DNA of 64,000 nt from Flavobacterium psychrophilum (GTDB lineage: Bacteria; Bacteroidota; Bacteroidia; Flavobacteriales; Flavobacteriaceae), in NCBI GenBank assembly GCA_945874225.1, contig CAMCFT010000008.1, positions 66,772 to 130,771 on the forward strand. The letters are read 5' to 3'. The notes beneath the pieces were generated by a model, which was not told the origin of the DNA, did no database searches, and saw only the letters and a program-made list of their open reading frames with translations. A program made the position numbers and the translations under genes. Below, in pieces: positions 44,868 to 54,339 of the stretch (positions are counted from its first letter, which is position 1; every line of letters begins with the position of its first letter).

Positions 44868-45986
44868 TTAGTGGTGATTTAATAAATAATCAACTATCTG
44901 TTGAGATGAATCCCCTTTACCGTAAGGATTCGTTGAATCTCCAAAACCCTCAAAGTTATCCAAAACAGACTCAATTGTATTTATAATTTTAGTTGCATCT
45001 GTTCCTACCAAGTTCGAAAATCCTGCTGCTACACCTTCGGGTCTTTCTGAAACTGTGCGAGTTACAATAACAGGTTTTCCTAATGAAGGTGCTTCTTCCT
45101 GAATCCCTCCTGAATCGGTAACAATCAAAAATGATTGTTGCATCAACCAAACAAAGGCTGGATAGGAAACGGGTGCAATAAGATGAATATTTCTCTTTTT
45201 AGACAATAATTCATAAACAACATTCTTAACATTGGGGTTCATATGAACAGGATACACAATTGTCACATCATCTCTTTCAGAAATTTTTAACAATGCTTGG
45301 CAAATGTTCTGAAAGCCATCTCCAAAGTTTTCTCGACGATGTCCTGTTACCAACACCATTTTTTTATGGGTTGGAATACTATTTTTTAATTGTTCAATTT
45401 CAGGATGAGAATAACTTTCTTCCATAATTTTATTGACTGTCCAAAACAGGGCATCTATAACTGTATTACCAGTTTCAATGATATTGCTTTGAGAAATTCC
45501 TTCATTCAACAAATTTTGAGTAGCCTGTGGAGTGGGTGTAAAATGAATGTCAGCAATTCTAGTTGTAATCTGGCGATTGATTTCTTCCGGAAATGGAGCT
45601 TGTTTGTTATACGTTCGCAATCCTGCCTCTACATGGCCTACTTTTATTCCCAAATGAAAAGCAGCTAAAGCTACCATAGAAGTAGTAGTAGTATCGCCAT
45701 GAACCAAAACCAAATCGGGCTTTTCTATTTTTAAAACTTCGTCTATCTTAAAGAGAATTTTAGCACTTAAGCCGTTCAATGATTGATTGGCTTGCATCAA
45801 ATCGAGATCATAATCCGGTACAATCTCAAAAAAATCTAATACTTGATCCAGCATCTCACGATGTTGTGCAGTTACACATACTTTAACCTCAAAACTACTT
45901 TTTTGTAGTTTGTGATATAATGGAGCCATTTTTATAGCTTCGGGGCGTGTGCCAAAACAGAGTAGAATTTTTTTAGAATATACCAT
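44868..45986 (-). CDS. wecB: UDP-N-acetylglucosamine 2-epimerase (non-hydrolysing)
   Basis: A 372-residue enzyme. KILLCFGTRPEAIKMAPLYHKL, LVLVHGDTTTTSMVALAAFHLG, VGHVEAGLRT and VTGHRRENFGDGF are WecB/MnaA hallmarks. It interconverts UDP-GlcNAc and UDP-ManNAc. A WecC dehydrogenase is not present in this window, so the ManNAc may be used directly. Confidence 0.94.
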   Translation of the reverse strand: MVYSKKILLCFGTRPEAIKMAPLYHKLQKSSFEVKVCVTAQHREMLDQVLDFFEIVPDYDLDLMQANQSLNGLSAKILFKIDEVLKIEKPDLVLVHGDTTTTSMVALAAFHLGIKVGHVEAGLRTYNKQAPFPEEINRQITTRIADIHFTPTPQATQNLLNEGISQSNIIETGNTVIDALFWTVNKIMEESYSHPEIEQLKNSIPTHKKMVLVTGHRRENFGDGFQNICQALLKISERDDVTIVYPVHMNPNVKNVVYELLSKKRNIHLIAPVSYPAFVWLMQQSFLIVTDSGGIQEEAPSLGKPVIVTRTVSERPEGVAAGFSNLVGTDATKIINTIESVLDNFEGFGDSTNPYGKGDSSQQIVDYLLNHH

Positions 45987-46013
45987 TCGTATTATTAATA
46001 AAATAATTGCAAT

Positions 46014-46781
46014 TTAGGAAATTAATTTTTTAAAAAACTTTTGAAATTGAATTACCATTTTTAAAATTCTTGAATTTTGATATGGCAACAGCTTTTTAAA
46101 AAGATAAAAATCAGTTATTAAATGTGGTAATAATTCCTGTTCTATTTGTTTGTGCTCTATACCCCAACCACCTTCTTGCGAAATCCCATTCAATTGAAAA
46201 ATCGCAATGGGAATAGCATAACTTTTAGAAGTCGTACTCGGTTCTAGAAAACAACGAATCCAAAACTCATAATCACCTGCTACTTTATAATTTTCGTTGT
46301 ACAATCCTATTTTTTCAAAAAGATATCTTTTAATGAAGGTACTCTGGTGTTTGAACCCATTCTTATAGACATAAAACAATGTAGGTTTTTCTATATGAGT
46401 TCTTCTACCCACAACTTTGTTTCCCTTTTCTAAAAAACAATCAAATGCCACAATATCTTCAATTAATTTTTCGTCGCAAATGTTAAGAATATCTATATCA
46501 TCCACTAATACATCACCACTATTCATAAACAACAAATAATCACCTTTGGCAGCTTTTATTCCTTTGTTCATGGCGTTATAAATCCCTTTGTCGGGCTCGC
46601 TTACCCAATGAGTCAATTGATTCTGATATTTAAGAATAACCTCTTTGCTTCCATCAGTAGAATTGCCATCAATAATTATGTATTCGTAATCAGAATAGGA
46701 TTGATTCAATATTGATACAATAGTTTTTTCTAAACCAATGGCATCGTTATAATTTATGGTTATGATGGAAATTTTGGGCAT
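46014..46781 (-). CDS. glycosyltransferase family 2
   Basis: A 255-residue GT2 enzyme of the WcaA/colanic-acid type: ISIITINYNDAIGLEKTIVSIL, IIIDGNSTDGSKEVI, YLLFMNSGDVLVDD (metal site as NSGD) and HQSTFIKRYLFEKIG. It is the closest intact relative of the broken gene at 48525-48768. Same strand as its neighbours, 12 nt from the GT2 gene upstream. Confidence 0.88.
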   Translation of the reverse strand: MPKISIITINYNDAIGLEKTIVSILNQSYSDYEYIIIDGNSTDGSKEVILKYQNQLTHWVSEPDKGIYNAMNKGIKAAKGDYLLFMNSGDVLVDDIDILNICDEKLIEDIVAFDCFLEKGNKVVGRRTHIEKPTLFYVYKNGFKHQSTFIKRYLFEKIGLYNENYKVAGDYEFWIRCFLEPSTTSKSYAIPIAIFQLNGISQEGGWGIEHKQIEQELLPHLITDFYLFKKLLPYQNSRILKMVIQFQKFFKKLIS

Positions 46782-46793
46782 ACATAAATTTGT

Positions 46794-47591
46794 TTACAAT
46801 TTTTTCGTTTGCTTTCTTTGATATTTATATAATTCTATATTGGCAGCTGTAAAATACCATGCCCGAAATAGAGATAAAAATAAGCCTACAAATCCATCTC
46901 TAAATCCTCTAGCACGAATGTAACAATTAAAAAATTGCTGAAATGGTATTTTAATAATCTTTGAAAATGTTGTAGTGTAACCTTGGTCAAATTTAGATTT
47001 TCCTTCATTTTTTAAATAACGTAAATGTTTTTCAAAAATTTGCCAATAACCTGACATCCAATAATGATTGATATGATTTTTGCCAGTGCTTGTAATTAAA
47101 TATTGTTTATATCCGTTTAAAAGAAATCTGCCATTGTGCACATTGCCTGAAAATATAAATCTTTCTTTATGAACAAGATAGGCTCTTGTTTTCACGCCAC
47201 CCCAAGACGTTCCTCGTAATTTATGAGATTTAAAATAGTAAAACAACGGCACATTAACCACTCCTATTCGGAAAAACGAATCGATTGATACAAAATATTC
47301 TTGTATTTCTGCAGCTAATTCGTTTGTTGCCACTTCATCAGGATCTGTGATTAAAACCCAATCATTTTTGGTTTCACAAATATATTTTTGATGAATCATT
47401 TCAACTACTGGTAAAGGAGAAATAGTCAAAACTTTTGCACCAAACTTCTCTGCAACATCAACTGTATTATCTGTACTTTCCAAATTAATAACAATAATCT
47501 CATCGCAAAATAAAATACTTTTTATGCAATTCTCAAGCAAATGCCCTTCATTCCTCGAAACTATAAAAGCAGAAATTGGAAGTTTATTCAT
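46794..47591 (-). CDS. glycosyltransferase family 2 (WaaE/KdtX-like)
   Basis: A 265-residue protein: ISAFIVSRNEGHLLENCIKSILFCDEIIVINLESTDNT, followed by DPDEVATNELAAEIQEY and a GTSWGGVKTRAYLVHKERF stretch, as in the WaaE branch that adds core sugars. 4 nt after the upstream gene. Confidence 0.85.
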   Translation of the reverse strand: MNKLPISAFIVSRNEGHLLENCIKSILFCDEIIVINLESTDNTVDVAEKFGAKVLTISPLPVVEMIHQKYICETKNDWVLITDPDEVATNELAAEIQEYFVSIDSFFRIGVVNVPLFYYFKSHKLRGTSWGGVKTRAYLVHKERFIFSGNVHNGRFLLNGYKQYLITSTGKNHINHYWMSGYWQIFEKHLRYLKNEGKSKFDQGYTTTFSKIIKIPFQQFFNCYIRARGFRDGFVGLFLSLFRAWYFTAANIELYKYQRKQTKKL

Positions 47592-47595
47592 AAAA

Positions 47596-48522
47596 TTAAT
47601 TAGTTATTTTATCATCAAACCTATTTATATCTCTTTCGTTTAAAATCAGATTATTGGGATATTCTTTATAACCGTTTTTTAATTGTAAAATAAACATCTT
47701 AATACATTTTTTAAAATTACCCTTTAAAACATTTTGAATATAAAATTGTTGTAAATATTTTCCTTGTGGCAGATAACTATGTTTATTAAAATTATTATCA
47801 TGAAATAAAGTATTTCTAAGTTTTGGTTGTACTCCATATTTGACTTCAATGAATTTTCTAATTTGTTCTAATCCGTCAGAAGTAACACCTCCCAAATAAT
47901 TGCTTGTTAAATCAATTGACAATTTAGTTGTATCGTCCCAATGGTGACCTACATTATCTACAACAATATCATTAAACTGCATAATATAACCTCTATAATG
48001 AGATAAAATTAAGAATCCATTTATTTCGCAAGAATACCACCAACTTAAATTATCAAATTTAGTTTCTAATGGCATTACAATTGATTCGCTCAAAACTTTA
48101 TGATGATAGGCTTGAATCTGTTGGTCAACTGCAACGGGATGTTGAATCTTTAATTTTGGATTAAACTTGTTTGTGTTTTTTATTATTGCAAGCAAAGGCA
48201 CTCCCACAGCTGGTTTATTCTGAAGAAGTAGTTTTTCGAAATCAGAAAAACAACCTGCAATAAACTCAACATCATCATCAATAAAAATATAATATAAATA
48301 TTTATTTTTTAATTCTTTAGCTAATTCTAGTTGCTTATTCCTCCCTTCTGCCCAAGAACTATTTGGAAAAAAAATATTTGAAGTTGACTCTAATTCATTT
48401 TCTATTATTTTGAAATCAAAAGTCAATGTTATCAAATCTGAATTTGCATTTTGCAAGTAAGAGTACTTTAAAACATTTTCTTTTCTTCCTTGAATGAGAT
48501 ACAAAAACTTTTTCCTAAACAT
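47596..48522 (-). CDS. putative glycosyltransferase (GT-A-like, DDD motif)
   Basis: A 308-residue protein without a close family by eye. LYYIFIDDDVEFIAGCFSDFEKLL gives a metal-binding DDD, and LSWWYSCEINGFLILSHYRGYIMQFND fits an acceptor lobe, so a GT-A fold is likely. The nucleotide site near the N-terminus (KNVLKYSYLQNANSDL) is not classical. Lies between a GT2 gene and the GT2 pseudogene. Confidence 0.6.
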   Translation of the reverse strand: MFRKKFLYLIQGRKENVLKYSYLQNANSDLITLTFDFKIIENELESTSNIFFPNSSWAEGRNKQLELAKELKNKYLYYIFIDDDVEFIAGCFSDFEKLLLQNKPAVGVPLLAIIKNTNKFNPKLKIQHPVAVDQQIQAYHHKVLSESIVMPLETKFDNLSWWYSCEINGFLILSHYRGYIMQFNDIVVDNVGHHWDDTTKLSIDLTSNYLGGVTSDGLEQIRKFIEVKYGVQPKLRNTLFHDNNFNKHSYLPQGKYLQQFYIQNVLKGNFKKCIKMFILQLKNGYKEYPNNLILNERDINRFDDKITN

Positions 48523-48524
48523 TC

Positions 48525-48768
48525 CTAATTATTTTTATTTGCAATCCCTTTATTCATGTCGCTGCATACTCCTTTATCAAGTTTACTTACCCTATAATCT
48601 ATATTGCACTTTGGCTTTCGATATAAGCGGCACTACCATAATTAGACCGCCATCTATAACAATATACACAAGCTCTCGCCACGTTTGATTCAACACCCTC
48701 TCAATGTTTCTTTTCAACCATTCGAGGTTGTTGTAGTTGATGGTAATGATGGATAGTTTTATATTCAT
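48525..48768 (-). pseudogene. frameshifted glycosyltransferase family 2 fragment
   Basis: From ATG at 48768, MNIKLSIITINYNNLEWLKR and VLNQTWRELVYIVIDGG match the start of GT2 enzymes such as the one at 46014. A frameshift after the GG codon and a second after SQSAI restore SNYGSAAYIESQSAI and DYRVSKLDKGVCSDMNKGIA before a stop at 48525. At least two indels and loss of the rest of the protein make it a decayed gene, not annotated by single-frame methods. Confidence 0.85.
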
Positions 48769-48808
48769 CTAAATCTAATGAGCTGATGCATTGATAAACT
48801 TATAAAAA

Positions 48809-49696
48809 TCAGATTATTCCTTGTATATCATCTTTAATTGCAATTAAGTTATCATACGGATAATGTGATTTTTTTATTTCTTTTACTAATTCTCCATTAC
48901 TTATTCTATACCAAAGATAGCCAAAATCTTGCATTATGTCGTATATTTCACATACTGGATAACCTGCATTGAAGGTGTTTTCCTCAGTAAATTCAACCAT
49001 CACAATAGGATTGAAATTTATAAGAAATTCTTTTCCTCCATTCAAAACAAATTTTTCCCAACCTTCAACATCTATCTTCACTAATTTAATTTTAGTCTTA
49101 TCTATGTTTGTCAACTCGATGTCCAAGGTGGAAACTGGAACTTGAATAGAACTATCTAATTTATTATCTTGACTCGGCGCAAAAGAATTCCAAGCATCAT
49201 GTCCATTATTTGAAACATAAAAAGTTAATTCTCCATTTTTATCTGAGAGACCTATATTCCTAAAATCTACATTTTCAAAATCGTTTAGATTTATATTCTC
49301 TTTTAATCTAGAAAATGTCAAAGGAGCAGGTTCAAAACACAATACCTTACCCTCATTACCTACAATTTTAGAAGCTATCAAAGAAAACAAACCTACATTG
49401 GTTCCAATATCTACAAAAATATCTCCTTTTTTTAAAATTTTTGTTAGAAAATCTGTCTCCTCCTTTTCAAAGCCATCAAAAATTAATCTTGACAAAACAC
49501 TATCCTTATATAGGTTTATTTTGACATTATTCTCCAAATTAAATTCGAAAAACCCTTTCTCATTAAATAAATTATTCCAAGATTCATTAGCTGCTCGAAT
49601 TATTTTTTCGTCTTGTTGCCTTTGATAATCTCTCATTATTCTAGAAATTTTACCCGCAGTATAATAAAAAGGTCTTTTAAAAAAGTTCTTATTCAT
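48809..49696 (-). CDS. FkbM family methyltransferase
   Basis: A 295-residue protein with GDIFVDIGTNVGLFSLIASKIVG (SAM motif I), VLCFEPAPLTFSRLKENI and IKLVKIDVEGWEKFVLNGG. It is the second FkbM gene of the locus and is not closely alike to that at 31022. Starts 9 nt after the Wzt stop, so it belongs to the same transcript. Confidence 0.88.
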   Translation of the reverse strand: MNKNFFKRPFYYTAGKISRIMRDYQRQQDEKIIRAANESWNNLFNEKGFFEFNLENNVKINLYKDSVLSRLIFDGFEKEETDFLTKILKKGDIFVDIGTNVGLFSLIASKIVGNEGKVLCFEPAPLTFSRLKENINLNDFENVDFRNIGLSDKNGELTFYVSNNGHDAWNSFAPSQDNKLDSSIQVPVSTLDIELTNIDKTKIKLVKIDVEGWEKFVLNGGKEFLINFNPIVMVEFTEENTFNAGYPVCEIYDIMQDFGYLWYRISNGELVKEIKKSHYPYDNLIAIKDDIQGII

Positions 49697-49705
49697 TTTA
49701 ATTTT

Positions 49706-50995
49706 TTAATTATCAATAAATTGCCAATATAATTGAGGCATTATAAATCCGGGTCTTGAATCTGTAAAGGCACTATTCAAACCATCAACATTGGTTACAT
49801 TAAATCGCAACATTAAATTATCATCAAAAACAATCCATCGAATATTATGAATTCCTATGGCTAATTTGATTCCGAATAAGCCGTTTTTTAAAAAATTTTT
49901 AGGAATAGCTGCTCGAATGGCGTACTTTCCTCTATTCACATATTTAATTTTATTTTCTAAATCATCATGAAATGATCTAAAAATTACAACTCCAGAGGTT
50001 AAATCAATCAAATCAAAACCAATTCTTAATCCTAGAATGTCCATGATGACATTATATTCCACAGTAATGATAATCTCTTTATTCGTATAAAAATTATTTT
50101 CAGAAGATAAATCTTGCTGTAAAGAAACATTTTCCAAAACAAAAAAATCATCATTTTGATTTTGAATAAATTCTTGTATTGCATTATCATCAAAATTTTC
50201 ATTTTCAGAATTCAAATAGAATGCAATACCTTCATCCACATCTCCCTCATAAAACATAGTTCCATTTTGTAATACAAGTAATCTCGTACACAGACTCTTC
50301 ACTGCCGCCATATTATGGCTCACAAACAAAACCGTCCGTCCTCCTTGTCGTGAAATATCCTGCATCTTGCCAATGGCTTTTTTCTGGAACTCAGCATCGC
50401 CCACAGCCAGTACCTCATCTATGACTAAGATTTCAGGTTCGAGAAAAGCGGCTACTGCAAAAGCAAGTCGCACCGTCATCCCGCTGGAGTATCGTTTTAC
50501 TGGTGTGTCTATATAGCGCTCACAACCGGAGAAGTCTATAATTTCATCAATCTTCGAGGTGATATCTTTTTTGGTCATTCCTAAAATGGCACCGTTCAAA
50601 AAGATGTTTTCGCGTCCTGTCAGTTCCGGGTTAAATCCTGTCCCTACTTCCAGCAAAGAAGCAATGCGCCCGCGGGACTTAATGCTGCCCGTGGTAGGAG
50701 CGGTAACTTTAGATAATATTTTTAAGAGGGTAGATTTTCCCGCTCCGTTTTTGCCAATAATGCCCAAAACTTCGCCCCGTTCTACTTCAAAATTAATATC
50801 CTGGAGCGCCCAAACGTAATCGCTTTCGCCTTTCGTGCTGCGGTCGTTGGTATCCCCTATTTTCAAGTAAGGGTTTTCCTTGCCGCGCACCTGATGCCAC
50901 CAACGGTTCAGGTCATGACTCAGCGTACCCGTTCCTACCTGCCCGAGGCGGTATTGCTTGGATATGTTTTCGGCTTTGAGGATGATGTCTTTCAA
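49706..50995 (-). CDS. polysaccharide ABC exporter ATPase (Wzt-like)
   Basis: A 429-residue protein. ATPase domain (1-255) with Walker A GKNGAGKST (81-89), signature YSSGMTVRLAFA and Walker B EILVIDEVLAVGD. Residues 290-429 form a Wzt-type C-terminal beta-sandwich that recognises the terminal modification of the glycan, e.g. a methyl cap. That fits with the methyltransferases in the locus. It pairs with the permease at 51926-52795, which is unusually far away across a repeat block. Confidence 0.92.
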   Translation of the reverse strand: MKDIILKAENISKQYRLGQVGTGTLSHDLNRWWHQVRGKENPYLKIGDTNDRSTKGESDYVWALQDINFEVERGEVLGIIGKNGAGKSTLLKILSKVTAPTTGSIKSRGRIASLLEVGTGFNPELTGRENIFLNGAILGMTKKDITSKIDEIIDFSGCERYIDTPVKRYSSGMTVRLAFAVAAFLEPEILVIDEVLAVGDAEFQKKAIGKMQDISRQGGRTVLFVSHNMAAVKSLCTRLLVLQNGTMFYEGDVDEGIAFYLNSENENFDDNAIQEFIQNQNDDFFVLENVSLQQDLSSENNFYTNKEIIITVEYNVIMDILGLRIGFDLIDLTSGVVIFRSFHDDLENKIKYVNRGKYAIRAAIPKNFLKNGLFGIKLAIGIHNIRWIVFDDNLMLRFNVTNVDGLNSAFTDSRPGFIMPQLYWQFIDN

Positions 50996-51219
50996 TGGGG
51001 GTGTTAGGTGTTGGGTTATCAGTTAATCGTTTAAACTATTTTTGCCACGAAGGCGCTAAAGGACAAAGTTATTTTTTTTTTGGCACTTCACAAGTGAGAT
51101 GCTGTTTTTTTTGGGACACACCCTTTGTCCCTCGACTGCGCTCGGGATGACGTGCTCGGGGTAACAGACAATGTATTGCTTTGCAAAAACAAGAATCAAA
51201 ACAGATTTTTTTCTTAAAT

Positions 51220-51870
51220 GAATCTTACATGCCTTATGTGGTTTAATTTTTTTTTCCATATAAGGTATTTGGTTTTAAGATGTCTTTCGATTTCGATTGT
51301 TGTTTTTTGCCACGAAGACGCTAAGTCGCTAAGTTTTTTTCTTAGATGAATCTTATATGTCTTATGTGGTTTAATTTTTTTTTACCATATAAGGCATTTA
51401 AGAAAATATAAGGTATTTGGTTTTAAGATGTCTTTCGATTTCGATTGTTGTTTTTTGCCACGAAAGCGCTAAGCCGCTAAGTTTTTTTCTTATATGAATC
51501 TTATATGTCTTATGTAGTTTAATTTTTTTTTTTACCATATAAGGCATTTAAGAAAATATAAGGTATTTGGTTTTAAGATGTCTTTCGATTTCGATTGTTG
51601 TTTTTTGCCACGAAGGCGCTAAGTCGCTAAGTTTTTTTTCTTAGATGAATCTTATAAGTCTTATGTGGTTTAATTTTTTTTACCATATAAGGCATTTAAG
51701 AAAATATAAGGTATTTGGTTTTAAGATGTCTTTCGATTTCGATTGTTGTTTTTTTGCCACGAAGACGCTAAGTCGCTAAGTTTTTTTTCTTATATGAATC
51801 TTATATGTCTTATGTGGTTTAATTTTTTTTTACCATATAAGGTATTTAAGGAAATATTAAGGTTATGGGT
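51220..51870. repeat. four tandem 149-bp repeats between wzt and wzm
   Basis: Full units begin with GCCACGAAGACGCTAAG-type starts at 51309, 51457, 51607 and 51756 (periods 148, 150, 149), with a partial unit before (from about 51220). Each holds CTTATGTGGTTTAAT and CATATAAGGCATTTAAG plus a shared TTTCGATTTCGATTGTTG end. Units differ by single bases and the length of the T runs. 50996-51925 contains no gene; an extra GCCACGAAGGCGC start is at 51043 and a CGACTGCGCTCGGGATGACG copy at 51130-51150. Confidence 0.85.
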
Positions 51871-51925
51871 GAAACAGTTAAACGATTGAATAGCTAACCT
51901 TTTTTACTCACTAAATAATAACTAA

Positions 51926-52795
51926 CTAAACCGTATCAATAAAACTCTTCTCCGTCTTATTAAAAATCAAAACTCCAACCAAAAATACAATGACGGTCAC
52001 GGCAAAAGTATAGCCCAATCCCAAAAAAGAAATTTGTCCTATGCCCAGCAACATATAACGGGTGGTTTCTATTACGTAAGCCAACGGATTGTATTCAACC
52101 AGCCAGCCGTAAGCAGGCAATTTTTCTTTGATTAATGCCATGGGATACATTACCGCCGAGAGGTACATTAATAATTGCACCCCAAAACCTATGAGGTAAC
52201 TAAAATCCCGGTACTTAGTAACCAAAGACGAAATAAACATCCCCAAGCCTAGTCCTAAAATCCCCATCAGGGCTATCAGTAAAGGAAAAAACAAAAGGGA
52301 TTCGTTGATGGATATGGCAGCTCCCCGCAGATAATAGAAGATATAAAAAGCCACGAAAATCATAAATTGGATTCCAAATTTCAACAAGTTAGAAATCACC
52401 ACCGAAAGCGGCATGATGATGCGTGGAAAATAAACTTTGCCAAATATGGCCGCATTTCTTTTGAACGTATCTGAGGTATCATTAAGGCAGGCCGTGAAAT
52501 AATTCCAAACTGTGATTCCGGCCAAATTAAACAAAAACGGAGGTACTGTTCCTGTGTCTATTCCTGCTACAGTATTAAAAATAATGGTAAAAGTAATCGA
52601 AGTAAACAAGGGTTGAATCAGGTACCACAAAGGCCCCAAAATGGTTTGTTTGTAAACGGTAACCACATCTCTTTTGACAAAAAGCATTAGCAAATCGCGG
52701 TATTGCCAGACTTCTTTGAGGTTCAGCGAAAAGAATTTGTTTTTAGGTGTTATCTCAAACAGCCAGTCGTTATCTGTATTTTCTGTAGTGTTCAT
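51926..52795 (-). CDS. polysaccharide ABC exporter permease (Wzm-like)
   Basis: 289 residues from MNTTENTDNDWLFEITPKN at 52795; 59 extra codons upstream to 52972 overlap the promoter and look noncoding. The start LNLKEVWQYRDLLMLFVKRD and the amphipathic TVYKQTILGPLWYLIQPL are classic for TagG/Wzm ABC-2 permeases, with six membrane segments. It moves the finished, undecaprenyl-linked glycan across the inner membrane. Confidence 0.9.
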   Translation of the reverse strand: MNTTENTDNDWLFEITPKNKFFSLNLKEVWQYRDLLMLFVKRDVVTVYKQTILGPLWYLIQPLFTSITFTIIFNTVAGIDTGTVPPFLFNLAGITVWNYFTACLNDTSDTFKRNAAIFGKVYFPRIIMPLSVVISNLLKFGIQFMIFVAFYIFYYLRGAAISINESLLFFPLLIALMGILGLGLGMFISSLVTKYRDFSYLIGFGVQLLMYLSAVMYPMALIKEKLPAYGWLVEYNPLAYVIETTRYMLLGIGQISFLGLGYTFAVTVIVFLVGVLIFNKTEKSFIDTV

Positions 52796-52878
52796 GGTAT
52801 GTACTAAATTCAGGCAATCGAACAAATCCGGGAAGGATTTCCGTATCAAAACCACCAACCCGTCCGGTGGTTCGAACG

Positions 52879-52886
52879 CAAATATA
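52879..52886 (-). promoter_or_regulatory. -7 element upstream of the wzm gene
   Basis: Minus-strand TATATTTG (TAnnTTTG) about 84 nt before the start of wzm. No spaced TTG. Could start the export operon. Confidence 0.4.
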
Positions 52887-53188
52887 ATAATTTCTAACTT
52901 AGAAGTACCGGATAAAAGTTTTGATTTTTGAAGGATTTTTAACAGCTGCTGAAAGTCAGAACACACACCCAACCTCCCGAAAAGTCGGGACAGGTTCTCC
53001 AGATTGCTTCATTCTTCACAATGACAGGGTAAATTCTACCGTGCTGATTATAAGCTCCAAAATTAGATAAATAACACACCCCTAGCCCCTATAACTCCAG
53101 TTACTATTTGTTTTGGAGTCGTTGAATCTTCGATTTCAAGAGAGGAATTCAACCCTGCTAATAATAAATTTTATTATTAAACTAAATA

Positions 53189-53348
53189 ACACACCCCTAG
53201 CCCCTCTAGATTGCTTCATTCTTCGCAAAGACAGGGGAACAGAAAACTGCTAATTGTTACCTTCAGAATTAAATTAAATGATTTCATTTATAGAAACGTA
53301 ATTAGCTGCACTCCTCGCTCCCCTCTTGAGAGGGGTTGGGGGGTGTGT
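53189..53348. repeat. MITE-like palindromic element, left of the DUF559 gene
   Basis: Ends ACACACCCC (53189) and GGGGTTGGGGGGTGTGT (to 53348) are inverted copies; the inner palindrome CCCCTCTTGAGAGGGG lies at the right end, and the left copy is interrupted by TAGATTGCTTCATTCTTCGC. Further partial copies lie from 53072. Confidence 0.7.
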
Positions 53349-53354
53349 CAATCT

Positions 53355-53753
53355 TTACAACGGGAGGTTTGTGGTGTGTTCCTCATACTTCAAAATAAAA
53401 AACTCAATCGCCCTAATCACATTCTCCATATCTCTTAATACTTGTTTATCACTAAATCGCAAAACGGCAATTCCCAGTTCGTTCATTCTCTTTTCCTTAA
53501 TAGTATCTTTATTATAAACTTCCAGAAACTCATGAGAATATCCGTCAACTTCTATCCCCAGCATCAATTCCTGACAAAAGAAATCTAATATATACTGATC
53601 AATCGGTTTTTGACGATGAAAATCATATCCATACATTTGTTTGCCTTTCAACTTTAACCAAAGAAAAATCTCTGTTCTGGTGGAATCATTCCGAAGTTGG
53701 CGCGCAAACTCTTTTAGTATGGGATTGTAAGGAATAATTATTCTTTTAGTCAT
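53355..53753 (-). CDS. DUF559 domain endonuclease-like protein
   Basis: A 132-residue protein of the DUF559/Vsr-like PD-(D/E)XK clan: LRNDSTRTEIFLWLKL, YGYDFHRQKPIDQYILDFFCQELMLGIEVDGYSH with the D-E/D-xK-like catalytic acid pair, then RMNELGIAVLRFSDKQV. Chromosomal DUF559 genes in Bacteroidota are mostly uncharacterised and often lie inside noncoding repeats. Here it lies 6 nt from one MITE-like copy and 114 nt from another. Confidence 0.87.
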   Translation of the reverse strand: MTKRIIIPYNPILKEFARQLRNDSTRTEIFLWLKLKGKQMYGYDFHRQKPIDQYILDFFCQELMLGIEVDGYSHEFLEVYNKDTIKEKRMNELGIAVLRFSDKQVLRDMENVIRAIEFFILKYEEHTTNLPL

Positions 53754-53867
53754 TTGTTTGCTTTAGCTTTTTGCAGTATTAAAAGTAACGTATTTAACTT
53801 GTTTTATAAAATAAAATACCAACTGAACTAATTGTTGATAAAATTGGGTTGTTGAATTAATTTAAAA

Positions 53868-54103
53868 ACACACCCCTAACCCCTCTCAAGAGGGGAACAG
53901 AACCGTGCTGATAATAACTTTTAGGATTTCACTAAAGAACTTCATTAATAGAAATGTAGATATTTGAACTCCTTTCTCCCCTCTTGAAAGGGGAATATAA
54001 CCCTGCTGATAGTCACCTTTAAAATTAAACTAAATAGTCTCTTCCATATAAACGTAATTAATTGCACTCCTAACTCCCCTCTTGAGAGGGGCTGGGGGTG
54101 TGT
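53868..54103. repeat. MITE-like palindromic element, right of the DUF559 gene
   Basis: A 236-bp segment whose ends (ACACACCCCTAACCCC... and ...GGGGCTGGGGGTGTGT) are inverted repeats of about 26 bp with the inner palindrome CCCCTCTCAAGAGGGG. The core has three CCTGCTGATA/CGTGCTGATAA repeats and CATTAATAGAAATGTA-like stretches shared with the copy at 53189. A related fragment GGGAGGTTGGGGGTGTGT follows at 54117-54135. Confidence 0.72.
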
Positions 54104-54287
54104 TAACCTTTAAAACGGGAGGTTGGGGGTGTGTTCGTTTTTACTATCCATTCTTCTTCCCTCACACTTATATAATCTTTAGCCCTTTTTAACTCCCCTA
54201 ATCTGACCCTGCAATTTATTAATTTTAGGTTATAAAAGAATACAACCCTTTTCTTATAACTAATCACCATTCACTTCTCACTGCTCA

Positions 54288-54320
54288 CCATTCACAATTC
54301 ACAATTCACAATTCACAATT
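54288..54320. repeat. short ACAATTC tandem repeat
   Basis: Four 9-nt units (CACAATTCA) just upstream of the CpsB-like gene; preceded by a looser TCACCATTCAC run. The rest of 54136-54339 holds no gene. Confidence 0.6.
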
Positions 54321-54339
54321 TAAACCCTACCTTTACAAC

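Noticed and set aside
51309..51870. CRISPR-like array
   Set aside because: Repeats are contiguous 149-bp units without short spacers and no cas genes are near.
52796..52972. N-terminal extension of Wzm to 52972
   Set aside because: The extra 59 residues contain no family pattern and cover a -7 promoter element; Wzm proteins begin close to the conserved LNLKEVWQYRDL.
53211..53517. Plus-strand frames across the MITE-like element and DUF559 gene
   Set aside because: They read through palindromes and the antisense of DUF559.
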